A stretch of 64,000 bases of DNA from Chlorops oryzae (taxonomy: Eukaryota; Arthropoda; Insecta; Diptera; Chloropidae): NCBI GenBank assembly GCA_020466095.1, contig CM035807.1, forward strand, positions 22,841,243 to 22,905,242, in the 5' to 3' direction. Positions 35,921-47,868 of this stretch are shown piece by piece. How positions within the stretch are numbered: the first letter of the stretch is position 1; the number at the start of each line of letters is the position of its first letter. The position numbers and the translations under genes are program-made. The notes under the pieces are model-generated. The model worked only from the letters and a program-made list of their open reading frames with translations. It searched no databases and was not told the DNA's origin.

Positions 35921-38900
35921 ACATATTGTGAGTCGTTAATTGTGGAGGCGTTGTTTGTAAACAAACATTGCGGCGACATTGCATATGCATCGGCCGCATG
36001 CAAATTACGTGGTGACACTAATAGCCCGTCTCGGGTAGTCGGGTAGGCAATCGAAACGGTACACGGGTTGGCGCAACAGTAGCATACGTGAGCACTTAAA
36101 GGAGTCAGAAAAAGGAAATTGGCCGTTTCAAGTAGGCGAAAAGTGGAATATAAACAAAGAGTACGTAAAGGCTCTACGAGGGACGTTTGAAAAAATTTCA
36201 GAGTGATGATGCATAAATGATGGTTATTCTTTTATTTACGGAGTGTAAACATTTTGTGACCCTGCACAGGCTCATCTTTTAAGCATTTTTAATTTGAAAG
36301 GACAACAAACGAAAACTAGAAGGGTCGTCTGCAAGCTTCTCTAACCCTGCTGGGTCCTCGATTTGCTTATATATTTTTTTTTTTGCGGTGAGGAGGTCAA
36401 AAATCATTTCGGACTGTCAGCAACCTTGATTGCTGGGTGTGTGGTGATTTCACTAAAAAACATCCCCGTATCTTCTATTTGGGATTCCTACCCTGGAAAC
36501 GCTGTGTCATTACTTCGGGGTAGGGTCCCAAATTCGTCAAAGATGACGCTCCCTACAATTAACCAGCGGCATGATTCGACTGCATGATTCGACTGGGGCA
36601 ATCTGCTAGCATCGCGACTCAGGAAAGGTGGGGCCGTCAAGCCCGTGACCATTGGTGGCCAGCTGGGGCAGCCCCGGGCCCCAACTGAGGTCCTCGAAGC
36701 GTCAAATCGATTCGATCAAAATATTCTACAAATATTTTTCGAGTCAATGCTAAGAGCGTCAGCCCTCTATTGCAAGTTAAAACTCTATTATAAATTGAGA
36801 TCCTTTTTCTTGCTATTGAAAGAATTTCCTTCCATATTTGGATACTGAAAAGCTATCTTGAACAATTCTTAAGATTTTCCATTAAAAAAATCGACAATTA
36901 GAGCACATGCCCATTCATTACAACGATTAATCAATCTTCAAGTGACGATCCTTATATCGATAGGTCCTCGAGAAAAGTCATAGCTCAGCCATTCAGTTGA
37001 TTTGCAGAAGAAATTTCTCCTTTGGAAGAGCAATCGCATTCATTACAAATTTCTAATCATTAAACAAAAATTAAGTGCGTCTTTAGAGTCCTCAGAAGTA
37101 TGCCGCCAAGTTGATGGAAGGCGCTTTAAGGCCCTATCAAATTTCTTCAGTAAACAAAAATCTGGAAAAAGAAATTCCAATCGAAAAAAAAAATGTATTA
37201 AATAATAAAAATCTCTACAGCAGCGCACACTTTTTCAAAGCATTACTTCAATTGGAAGTATGTAAATAACTTATAACCCTACTCCAGATGATGACTCCTG
37301 CGATGTCCTTTGCGAGCAGACGAAACTGCCTACCACATACGCGAGCTGAAAAAACAATCCCTGCTCAACCACAAATAAACAAGAACGCAAGAGAATCACA
37401 CGCGGGAATAGATAGGTACATGGCAGGGAACAGTGGGCTGAAATGTGAGGAGAAATCATAGAAATGGTCGTGGCCAACGATGGCCCACCCTCTATATGCC
37501 GGAGCGCGAGAAACTTTTAATTATGCTGCGCAATATTTGATGTTTTATGCTGTCAGTCATGCAGTCATTCAGTCAGTCATTCCGTCGAGCAGTCAGCTAG
37601 CCAGTCAGGTGTGCGGTTTTGGGGCCACAATGCCAGGCCAAATGGGTTGGTGAGGGAGGCGGGAGGGGACGGCGAAAGTGCCAATTGTTTACGATGGAGT
37701 CGAGTTTGTATACAATTCCACACGAGCACGATGTGGCGATGTGGGTGGTCCCGTCCTATGCCTGTGCCTATGCCAAAAATTCTTCGCCAAGCATATGGGG
37801 AGCAAGTTTTATGACTTCTGCGGTCTCCGTACTTGGTCGGATGGGGAGCATTCAATACTTGCGTTCACCCTTTACCGCCTGAAATCTTTTTGGCTTTCGG
37901 CTAATGATCGCCTCTTCAAGTGCACTCGTGTAGAATTAATACAGTTATTCAAAGTTGAAGCGAAGCGACTAGTGTGTCCTTAGAAATGTGAATTCGAGGA
38001 GTTTTTAGGGGCGGGAATATGCAAAGTGTCTCGTCACATCCATACGTGAGGTTGCAACGAAAGACCTTGGACACGTTCAGAGCAGGAAGTTATTATGAGA
38101 TTAGGACTTATAGGATTTTTTTTGGTCCTTTGGATTCATCTCAATTGAGGCGTAATTGTTTGAAAGGTTCCTCTCTATCTCAAGAATTCAATAACGTTCA
38201 TATACAGAAGCGATCTCATATGGAGCATCATTATTGTTATTTTCCATTAAGTGTTAAAAGTCGAAAGGGGTTTTGTGAGGCTTTCCTTCAAGTGTCATTT
38301 TCGCCCCTCTTTAATATCATTTTAATTTCTCATTTAAAATCCACTTAAATATAAAAATAAGAATAAAAATAAGAAAAAGTTTCTCTTGAGAGAAAGCAGT
38401 ACTTGAATTTTTTCCATAATTTGCTCTAATTATGTCATTAAACTCTCCGAGTGCGTTGGATTGGTGAGTTCATTTCACTTTATCGGCTTGGAGTTGGCTC
38501 CCATATGTAGCCTTCGGCAGTTCCCAAATGTTGAATACTTCGCTTAAAATGTCGGAGAGTGTCTGAAAGGTTCTCAAGTCAAGTGATGGCGGCAGAATGT
38601 AATCGGATTTTCGCGTCAAATCAGTTGAAAGCATCGTTTAAATTGAGGCCCTATGCTCCACTGGGAGTCAAGCATGACAAAAGACGATTCATTTCAATTA
38701 ACACTTGAATTGTGAACAATTTAATGAGTTCAAATTTTTTTAGATTAATGCTGTCCCTAAGAACTAAATTTTTTTGGAGCGTTGATTTTGATCCAAACCT
38801 TATGTGAATGACAAGGTACCCGGGTGCCTTTCCCGATTTCAAATGTTTTTTTTTTTTTGTGTTAGGTAGGGGTCAGGCACGTAGCTAGGATTTTCAGACG

Positions 38901-39194
38901 GGGGGGGTTTATATTTTCAATTTTTTGCTGCGTAACAATTTACATTCTTTCGAAACAATACGTCAATGAAACCGATAGTCGTAACAAATGTATAAAAAAG
39001 TAAGAAACAGAACTCCAAAAGAAGAAGCACCATAGTGTGCGTATAAAAGTTGCTGAAAATTTTATAACTTAAACCGAACCAAACAATCATTGCTGATTTT
39101 ATTAATTAATAGTTTTAATAATTTTTTACTGTGATTCAGTGGTATGGAAAGTTCCAACAAAATCGACATACCAATATCAAATCAAGTACATTAA
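34112..39194. other. Non-coding stretch
   Basis: No supportable gene. It has a TGCA tetranucleotide run at about 34859-34875, a CT run at about 35889-35918 and an AGTC-rich run at about 37552-37608. Frames of up to 128 codons lack recognisable motifs. Confidence 0.5.
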
Positions 39195-39748
39195 GAGCCG
39201 GTTTCACCAAAAAATTTTATCGGAACTTAAATTAAAATTAATTTTAATTTTAATTTTTTATTTAAATTGAAATTTAATTATTTTAAATTTCACCAAGATT
39301 TGAATTTGACGCATGAGAAAAGTGGCAGCACTTGCGAAATCAGCTGATTTTTTAAAAATTGAACATGGAGGGAAATGTGCGAACAAAGAATTTTTCGGAA
39401 GAGGAAATAGAAATTTTACTTAATTTAGTGAAGAGGCAAAAGGGTGTCTTGGAGAATAAAAGAACGGGAAATGTAAAACCTGGTGAAAAAGAAAAGGCAT
39501 GGGATATTGTCGCGGAGGAGTTCAACGCGTTATGTCCAAGAATGAGCAGATCAGCAATTCTTTGATTTCTTTGCGTCAGCTGTTTTCAACACGAAAACAG
39601 AGTTGCTTTTGTCATATTTAAATCATATTTAAATGGGCACCAAGGCTCATTTAAATGAAAGTTAAATATAAATTAATTTTGAATGGTGAAACAGAAACTA
39701 GAAAAATTGAATTAATTTTCAATTAAATTGATGTGGTGAAACCGGCTG
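39195..39748 (+). mobile_element. PIF/Harbinger-like mini-element
   Basis: 554 bp with terminal inverted repeats AGCCGGTTTCACCA and TGGTGAAACCGGCT, flanked by TAA on both sides (39192-39194 and 39749-39751). This matches the 3-bp TWA target preference of PIF/Harbinger elements. The interior has AT-rich subterminal palindromes and a short frame for a Myb/SANT-like domain. The DDE transposase is absent, so the element is non-autonomous. Confidence 0.75.
39359..39565 (+). CDS. Truncated Myb/SANT-like DNA-binding protein of a Harbinger-type element
   Basis: 68 codons. Residues 9-55 fit the N-terminal half of the Myb/SANT-like family (Myb_DNA-bind_5 type): FSEEEIEILLNLV, then a VLENKRTG segment, then EKEKAWDIVAEEFNAL. 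PIF/Harbinger transposons normally encode such a protein beside the transposase, where it helps bind the element ends and import the transposase into the nucleus. Here the frame stops after 'RSAIL', before the third helix and the basic tail, so the domain is incomplete. The frame lies wholly inside the 554-bp mini-element. The start could be Met1 or Met3. It is probably a decaying remnant, though it could make a short peptide. Confidence 0.6.
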   Translation: MNMEGNVRTKNFSEEEIEILLNLVKRQKGVLENKRTGNVKPGEKEKAWDIVAEEFNALCPRMSRSAIL

Positions 39749-41436
39749 TAAGAGATAATAAAAATATTATTTCATATTACACATATAATAACCAAAATTT
39801 ACACTTCATTTAAAAAAAAAAATCTTTAAGACTTCTGAAAGTAGTCGATGAGTATAGTAAATCCCGATACTTGGTTAAGTCAGATTGTCTTAATTTTTTT
39901 TTTGGTCTCAAAATGTCACCAAAAATTAATTTTTGGACTAATATTGAAAAACTTTCGTGATATTCCTACAGAGTAAAATATTTACTTGAAAAATTTCGAG
40001 TGGGTAAAATACCCATGTAAACGGTGTCTGTATTTGATTACCTGCATAGACAACTGCACATAAAAAGTTTACGATTACGAAATAATTCAAAAATAATCGG
40101 GATTATTTGTGATTAATGAAAAAATTCGAACTATTAAAAAAATAATACGAATATTTTTTTTTTTTTGAGTAACATTTAAATGATGCAATGGTGCTCAAAA
40201 TTTGAAACGGAATTTTCTCGAAATCCTTACGTGATATAATTTTTTTGATATTTTTCAATTTTTCGGGAGACAAAATCAAACAGAAGCACTAATAAACTTT
40301 AAAGGAGGATTTCGTTGTAGAACAGTGTAATTTTCATACCTGCTTAAATCGAGTGGGCAACACTGAAGCAGCGCTTAGACGTTCATGCATTGGTTTTACA
40401 CCCAAAATTCCCTCCTTGTCTACGTCCCTGGTAGGGGTATATAAAAGTTTTATAATAAAACTGAAAGTCTGGCAGATTATACTGTTCTATATTTTCTGCA
40501 TTTTAGACAAAAAGTCTCACTTAGTTTGTTTAAGGTACCCGGGTATATTGGCACTCTAATCAAGGTGTTTTTTTTTCACTCACATAAGGTACATCCTCTG
40601 CAGCTTATGTGGTGCAATTTTGAGAATAAAACGAACGTTCTATATTTAAAATTATTTTCTTTGTTTGATTTTGTCATAAAAGTAAATATTTTTCAAGCTA
40701 AAAAAGGTTCAACATTTGAAATTTATGTATTGTGCTCTATGTCAAACTTGTATGTCAGTCGCAGAGAGTCGCTTCACTACAATGCGTTTTATGTAAGCCA
40801 ATTGGAGTATCTTAAGGCAAATAAAATGACATGAATTGATTATCAATTTCGAGTTTTATTTTCCGCTTTCCAATCAGTGGAGTAGCAAGAATTTTTGGCG
40901 CCTGGCGAACAATGGGGCACAATGTGAGCACAAATAAAATACCTTTATTAAAATTGAAATATGATTTGGATCCCGGGGCGGCTGCCACTTTCTACCCCCT
41001 CACTTTGCTGCTGTTTCTAATGTCTAAATTTAAGTCTCTTTCAAGACTGCTCCTTTCAAATTTAACGGAATACATTTTTGGAAGCAACGAAATTGAGGTT
41101 TGTGCCGCAAATAAATGTGTCTTGGATAGAAGCTTTACATCATATTATATAGATGGCGCCTCGCGACAATTATCAAACATCGAATACACAAACCAGTTTT
41201 AGCTCAACAGATTTTTTGGTGGTGGTTTGGTGTTTTTGCGTACACTTGAAAAAATGGACGGCTATAAAATATACATTTTTTCTGAATCCATATACGTATA
41301 TTTTGTAAAACTCAATGATTTACTTGCTATCGAATAAAAATAGACAAAAGAAACATGAAAAAACATTCTGATAGATTCCATAATTTGTTTGATAGTTTAC
41401 GTTTCGAATACTTTTTCAGTGCATATGACTCGCTCA
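39749..41436. other. Non-coding stretch
   Basis: No supportable gene. A 102-residue and a 96-residue frame on the plus strand (40526 and 40912) have no recognised motif. The sequence looks like old repeat debris. Confidence 0.45.
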
Positions 41437-42399
41437 TAGAGCTGGAGAAACCATAGTGCTATCCTATCGATACTATCGATCGAACTCGACGATCGAAAAC
41501 TTCGATGGTTTTTTGAAGTCTGTCGACAGTTTTGATTCATGGACATTTACATTAGCAATGGAAAAGTAGTGCTGCCGGCGAAAGAGATCTTCCTTCTTTT
41601 TGATATCGATAGATTCCTAAAAATGCCATTATTTAGATAAGGGCGAGAGCTGCCCGAAAATTCACCTTTCGATTACATAGGCCAACAGTGGTTTTGGTGC
41701 CGCGATTTCGTTCATTATTACGGACATATAGTACTATAGATGGCACTTGGCAAAAAACGTGTGTGTTGAATTGAAGTAGGCCCCCTGTGCATGCATTCTT
41801 ATGGAAAAATCAAAAACGTAGCACGCCCCCTGAAAATCCCGGTGCCGGTCTAACAAATATTTTATAATCTTGTAACATGAACTAAAATTTTTGTTAAAAA
41901 TCAGATATATATAAGTGTTAATCAAAGGTTTCTCATAAGAACTCATTATATTTTACAGCAAAATATGTTATTTTTATACAATTAAAAATAATTAGATAAA
42001 ATTTTGCTCATATTATTGGGGAACGCTACAGCAGAGTACTCATGCGCCGAATATGACCGATTCTCAAAAAGTTTGAATTCCACCACTTCTGTGGTTGATA
42101 TGAAATATTCAGTGATATCATAACTGAAATTGCTCGATACATAATTAGTGACTCAAGTACTTATTACATATCATGATATATAGAATGCATAAACTATATA
42201 TTTTTGGATCTCTTCTGAATGAAAAGGGTAGAGAATTGCATAAACTATCATAAAAAACTTAAAAAGTTTTACATTAAAAAGAAAACATTAAAAAATTTCA
42301 ACGCAAATATGTTTAGTTACAAAATTGAGTGAATACTCAAAAAATGTTAGCATCACTAGTTCACCACGGAATTCTTTTGTTGTTGTAAGTGTCCACTAT

Positions 42400-42676
42400 C
42401 CCAGCAAGGCATGATACCTGATTGTACTCACACATTTACAGTATATCATGCTACCTCTGCAAGCCGGATACGCGTATTAATCTAGGTTACTCACTGGTTT
42501 TATACACGGATTCTTTCAGTCACACGCAAATGGGCGAATATAGATTTATACTTGTTTATCTTGTGTACGTGTACCAGCTGTCGCAATCTGTTGAATAAAA
42601 TCATAAGCATGTGTGAGTGTAGCACGATATTTCGTGAGTGTGGTAGTGCAAACAAGTATCGTGCTTTCCCAGCAGG
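42400..42676. mobile_element. Possible small TIR element
   Basis: CCAGCAAGGCATGATAC at the left and GTATCGTGCTTTCCCAGC at the right are imperfect inverted repeats with a small gap. The 277-bp interior is non-coding. This is a weak call made by eye. Confidence 0.3.
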
Positions 42677-43179
42677 AAAAGTCCCGGTGAAACCATCAAT
42701 GATTTCAGCATGACATAAGAGCCGCGACTCCTCCTGTTTCTACACCAACTTTCTAATGAAATCTAATGAATCTAATGAATCTAATGAAATGAAACAAGGG
42801 CTGGCTTTTTAGTCAAAATTTTTTGTAAAGTATAAAAGGGAAAGTAAACTACTTGATCAATTGGGTTGAAAATCTTGGGAGTTGTTTTTTGTACTTTAAA
42901 AATGAGAGCTTAATTTTTTTCACAATTCGTACCATATCTTCCACATTCTAAATCGGAAAATTTGGCTTCGGGACTTAGTACAAAGAAGCACCTTTCAAAC
43001 CATGCAAAAAGAATACTAAAAAAAAATTTTTTCATGCCATAAAAGGTCAAAAAAGTTCAAAAAATCGAAGAAAAATTTAAAAAATTCTCATTTCTTACAA
43101 TTGGGAAACTCCTACCGTAAAGACTACAAGCTCTATCCTCATGAAAAAGGTGTCATTTGATAGACCGTGATATTAGCTT

Positions 43180-44287
43180 CCCAACAAGCACAATAGGGCG
43201 ATTCGACCAGCAGTAAGTCGAATCGACCTATTTAGGTTGAAATTACCCTATTCCTGATCTATTTCCGGCCTTAATATGACCTAACTTTAAAGTCCGTTTC
43301 GAAGGTCCAAATTACCTTTTTTCGACCTATTTCATGACTTCAAAGTCGTTTCGACTAACAAGTCGATTTTTGATCGAAAAGAGGTAAAAATGCCCTATTT
43401 TGTGACTTAATATTGACTTGACTTTGACTTCCAAATTAGGTAATTTTTCAAGGCAAACCGACCAATTTTTCGACTAAAATTCGACTTTAAAGTCCGTTTG
43501 ACTTATAGGGCGAAATAGGGTCAAAAGTTGACTTATTTTGTTGCATGCTTCGACTTCAAAGTCGAGCGGACTTGATTTTCGGACTTCATAGTCGGTTTGA
43601 CTTTAAAGTCGAAATAGGTCAAAATAGGTCGAGCTCCGCCATGTTTTTCGAATGGCAAATTGAGAATTATTCTTCTGCATATGTTTTTTCTTTAAGAAAA
43701 ACAATTTTTTTCAAGCAATATTTATTTAATTTCCATCAATGAGAAAGCCCCTTAAAAATGAAGAAGTAGAAGGAACACTTTCACGAAAAATCTCAGCGGG
43801 CATATGTTTTTGGGACTTATTAAGCGCAAAATAATTTTTAATGAAGTCCATATTTTATTTATTATTTATTTCTTAAGACACACGAAGAAGAAAATCTCTC
43901 GTTCATTTCTGCTTTCGAGTAATACGAATGACTGAGTAAGATATTATGTATTTATATCTTTCTCTGTTACTCTCTCTCTCAATTTTTTCGTTTCCTTTTA
44001 CGTTCTCTTTCGTTTTAACTCATAAGTCCAAATAGGTCGAAAATTGGTCATTGCGACTTCTTTTCGACTAATATTAGGTAAACGGACTTCTTTTCGCCCT
44101 GACTTTGAAGTCGAAATGCCCTATTATGACCTATTATTACCGCCAATCGACTTCCAATCTATTCCGCACTTACGTCGACTCGACGTCGAATCGACGTAAT
44201 TTCGACCTATTTAGGTTAGGTCAAGTAAATATTCTGACCTAATATAGGTAAGAATTTACCAATTTTCGACCAATTTTGCTACTTGGG
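43180..44287. mobile_element. 1.1-kb foldback-like element rich in AGTCGAAATAGGTC motifs
   Basis: The ends CCCAACAAGCACAATAGG and its rough complement ending GCTACTTGGG are inverted. Internally the motifs AAGTCGAAAT, GACCTATTT and CGACTT recur many times in both orientations, mostly in two clusters (about 43190-43640 and 44030-44280), with an AT-rich middle. No protein is encoded. It is nested inside the element at 41675-44510. Confidence 0.6.
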
Positions 44288-45290
44288 TTTGATACGATAT
44301 CAACCATGATTTGTTAAAAAACCAGTCATATATAAATTTTTCCTTAAAAGCCAAACAACTGAAGACCTCACACAAAATTGATGGTAGCTCCAAATCTACG
44401 CCTAGGAAAAAATTTAAAAAATATTTATGATATGACCAATACCACCCTTATCCGTACTAATGAACGAAATCGCGGCACCAAACGAAAATATTCAATTTGT
44501 TGGCCTGTGTTATCAAACCATCGGTTGTACACATTATCGATAATAGAAAATATCGATACTAGAAACTATTATCGGAAATATTGATCATTGAAAAAATCGA
44601 TAATTTTCACTATCGATTAAAAACTATTGATTATCGAACTATCGGTTGATTAACCTATCGATTGTTGAAAAAATCGATTATTGGACTGAAATAATCGAAA
44701 ACCTATCGACTACCGGAACTATCGATTATAAAACTATCGATAGTTCCCCAACCCTATCGAACCAACAAATAAGACAAACTATCACACGTTCTTGCTTCAC
44801 CACGTCGTGAAAAATCTTCGAGTCTTAAGTTTCCTATTTTACAAACCAAATGAGAATTGTAGACGTCATGCTAAAATCTTATTTTATGCACTGATGCCAG
44901 AACGAGGGGCTTTTTCCGTTTTGAGGGATTTTTTCGATTGTACCTTTAACCAAAAATCAATTCAAATGTTTACAAGGGATTTTTACTGATCACTTTCCTA
45001 AAGAAAACAAAAATAAAGGAATTTTTTTAATATCCAAGGGAAAAGAGTTACCAAAAATACTGCCTAGCATCAGTGCTGGTTACAAAGTATGGAGAATTGA
45101 GTAATAATGGTTTTAAAACTCGGCTTCTTCAATATTACCACGTGGTATTAAATGAGGAGGTATACTTATGCACAGTATTTTATTAAATTATTATAGCACC
45201 ACCATTTTGTTTTAAATTTAAAACTTTAAAATGGTGGATATTTTAATGTTAAACAGCTCAAACATACTTCATTGAAATCACGAGCCAAAT

Positions 45291-46337
45291 ATTTGTCCTT
45301 TTCAATGAAGTATGTATATTCCATTGCCACTTTTCATGAGAAGAGTTTTGGATAAAAGATTATTCTCTTTTGGTCTTCGATTTTATATCAACAATAAATA
45401 AATAAATAATAAATTAATACATAAATAAAGCTGAAATCTTCCATATTTTGACAAGAATTCAGGGTTTAGGTTTGTATAATGCTTACAGTTTTTTGACAAT
45501 CTCAATTTTGTGTCTAAATCTCCGGATGAGGCTAGTTGAGCAACAATAGAATTCGTTTGTGAAAATCGCAACAGTCTCAAAGACGTTCAACTTTCTCAGA
45601 TCTTATAAAAGTTTTGCTTCAAGATAAAGGATTTATTGAGAATAACAAATATTTAATTATGATTTTAGGCTTAAAGGGATAAATCGCATCACTTACTTCG
45701 CATTGGAAAAATAGTTTAGCTCCTTCTTCAGGCATTTGAATGAATTCGAAGGATTTTTAAATTAAATTTTTATTTCACAAAAAGTTTTTTTAAAGCTTAA
45801 TCCGATTTTACTTACAGCGAAAACTTAGCATGGAAACATAAATGTACACATTAGCTCTTCGTTATGCCTAAAGAAAAAAGCAAAAAACAAAGAAACCACT
45901 CGGTATGAGAAATTGCTCATTATAAATTTTTGCAACCGAGGCATCATCAAATTTATTTCATTTTTATTCAATTAAGACCATGCGAGTTCGGGTATTTGAT
46001 TTCGATTGTTCTACACACAAATGAAGCGACCTAGAAGCTCAGCCCAACCACATGAGAATTAAGAAATTCAATACCCTCGATTCCCTAATACGGGAGACTC
46101 GAATTCGGTCGGTTATTATTTTTGATTTTTTCGGTGATTTCCACGATATAATTAAGCGAAACTGGGTTAAGTACACGCAGGAGCACGCATGCAAAGAATC
46201 AATTACATATTTACAGAGTAATGTGGCCTCATGTGGGCTACACACGAAGCACGATTAAAAGGCCCTAAGAAAAAGAAAACAATATTCGACGAAGATATTT
46301 ACAAATGAAGCTAATTTTGTGAAGCTGGCATCCACTT
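45291..46337. other. Non-coding stretch, ladybird 3' side
   Basis: No gene recognised. It probably includes the ladybird 3' UTR and downstream DNA. Confidence 0.45.
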
Positions 46338-46425
46338 TCACTCCTTCTTGGAGCCGTAATGCAGGAGCGTCATCATTTTAAGGATTTTCAGCTGCTGCTT
46401 ATCCTGCTGCTTGCTGCTCTCGCGT

Positions 46426-47006
46426 CTATCCTCGCATGTTGTGGTGCTGGGTGCTGTGGATGGTGGTGGGTGGGTTTGTTGCCATGATCCCGAATGTTGG
46501 CTGTGCGCTGTTAGGGGGAATCGTAGACCCTGTTGTTGTTGTTGTTGTTGGTGCTGCAGGTGCAGCTGGTGAAGTCTGATGTCGGCTGACAGGTCGGGTC
46601 TTTAAAATACTCAAGTCATTAACATTTTCTAAAAAGCTTTTATGTCCTGACAATTGCTTAACACTTGCGACGTCCTTCTTCAGCTCTTCCATGTCGCGTT
46701 TGAGTTTTGCACGTCTATTTTGGAACCAAGTTATGACCTATAAATGAATTTTTTTTTGTCGGAGAATAGAGTGGCCAAGTGAGAAAAAGTTCTTGTATGC
46801 TTTCATAAATATCATAATTTGACCCACCTGAGCATTCGATAGACCCAAACCGGATGCAATCTCATCACGATCGGCTGGCGAAAGGTATTTCTGGTAGAGG
46901 AAACGCTTCTCCAATTCGAAGATCTGATGATTCGTGAATGCGGTGCGAGACTTTCGCTTCTTCTTGGTATTCGGACGGGTGGCGAAAATGTTGAGGGTAG
47001 CGGGAT
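46426..47006 (-). CDS. Ladybird (LBX-family) homeodomain protein, 3' exons
   Basis: Ladybird proteins are nuclear transcription factors that specify heart, muscle and epidermal cell subsets in flies. Two exons are visible: 47006-46828 and 46737-46426, with a 90-bp GT-AG intron. The first begins after an AG acceptor with DPATLNIFATRPN and encodes homeodomain residues 1-44 (KKKRKSRTAF, HQIFELEKRF, LSPADRDEIA). The second resumes at VITWFQNRRAKLKRD. The 44/45 intron position and Thr47 are as expected for LBX/ladybird. A conserved tail (HKSFLENVNDLSIL) follows, then a Pro/Thr-rich part. The frame ends at 46426, but another frame continues from the same point with REDRRESSKQQ-like sequence to a stop at 46338, suggesting a 1-2 base sequence error. 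The 5' exon(s) should lie at higher coordinates and were not found. I cannot decide between lbe and lbl. Confidence 0.9.
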
Positions 47007-47868
47007 CTGTAAGTGGAAGAGAAAAATGTTAGAGGAAATTCAACCAATGCTTATGAGACATTAAGAGATAAATAAAAAGGACATAGATGCGGTGGTAAAA
47101 TAGAGTATCCGAATATGAATGGGTCGGTACAAAGACCAGGAATGGCGTCTACAAAAAAATAATAAACTGTCTTGACACGCTGACTTTAAGAGTAGATAAT
47201 AAAACTCGATCGCAAAAGCTTAGATCTCTTAAGTGAATTAGGTTTATTAAGAATTTTATGGCCATGAATTTATTTACTGAAAGCCCATTAAATTTAAAGA
47301 AAGTAGGTTGCCTTCTTTCATCTTGCGATCGATTCTTTTCTTCATGGTGAATTCATATTTTTTTTAATATGATTTTTACGAGTTTATCGCATGCGAGATC
47401 AAAAGCTGCAATTTTTACGTCATCTTCCGTTCAAGTCAATCATTCATTTGAACACATGTATGTACATGCCGTACACACAGAAATCCATGCATTGCAGTCA
47501 TTCATTGATTCAATGCACTTTTCTTAAACATAAACAAAGAATCGAAATTATTTTAATCGGTTGCCCATGCGATTCCCGAGATTTTATTATCATTTATTTT
47601 TATGCTCGAATATTAGAGCCACCGAACATGAACACGAATCACGAAAAGGTGTTAGATTCAATGGAATCGTTGAGCGTCAAACACAGAGAAGGCTGGTCGG
47701 TTCAGGCTCTGACAATCGAGGGCTCCAAAATGTTTCTATAAATCGATTTTTTCTTTTCTTTCATATTTCAATAGCATGACCTAAGTATTGAGAACATGCT
47801 GTGGAAAAATCATAACGAACATTCCACAAATAACACTTTTCAACCGATTGCTTTGAAATTTATATATA
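47007..47868. other. Probable ladybird intron
   Basis: Lies directly upstream, in the gene's direction, of an exon that begins at a splice acceptor (polypyrimidine then TTACAG). No coding sequence or known motif seen. Confidence 0.5.

Larger units (their letters stand above)
41675..44510. mobile_element. 2.8-kb TIR element nested in copy D
   Basis: The left terminus ACATAGGCCAACA and the right terminus TGTTGGCCTGTGT are inverted. A further stretch, TTTGGTGCCGCGATTTCG plus TTCATTA.TACGGA, is also repeated in inverse orientation just inside each end, offset by about 15 bp. No transposase frame is visible, and the interior holds further elements. The superfamily is unknown to me. Confidence 0.6.
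41437..45290 (+). mobile_element. TATCGATA element, copy D, split by a nested insertion
   Basis: The left part (41437-41674) matches copies A and C from TAGAGCTGGAGAAACC through 'ttttgattcatggacattt' to 'gggcgagagctgcccgaaaattc'. The right part resumes after 44510 with a dense field of ATCGAT motifs (44530-44760) in place of the minisatellite. It then runs into the shared 3' block 'cgtcgtgaaaaatcttc' (about 44805) as far as about 45290. Some 2.8 kb of other elements lie between. Confidence 0.6.

Noticed and set aside
46865..47047. 60-codon frame 'MVEFPLTFF...' over the ladybird homeobox exon
   Set aside because: Wrong frame. The correct frame gives the homeodomain and starts at a splice acceptor, not at a Met.
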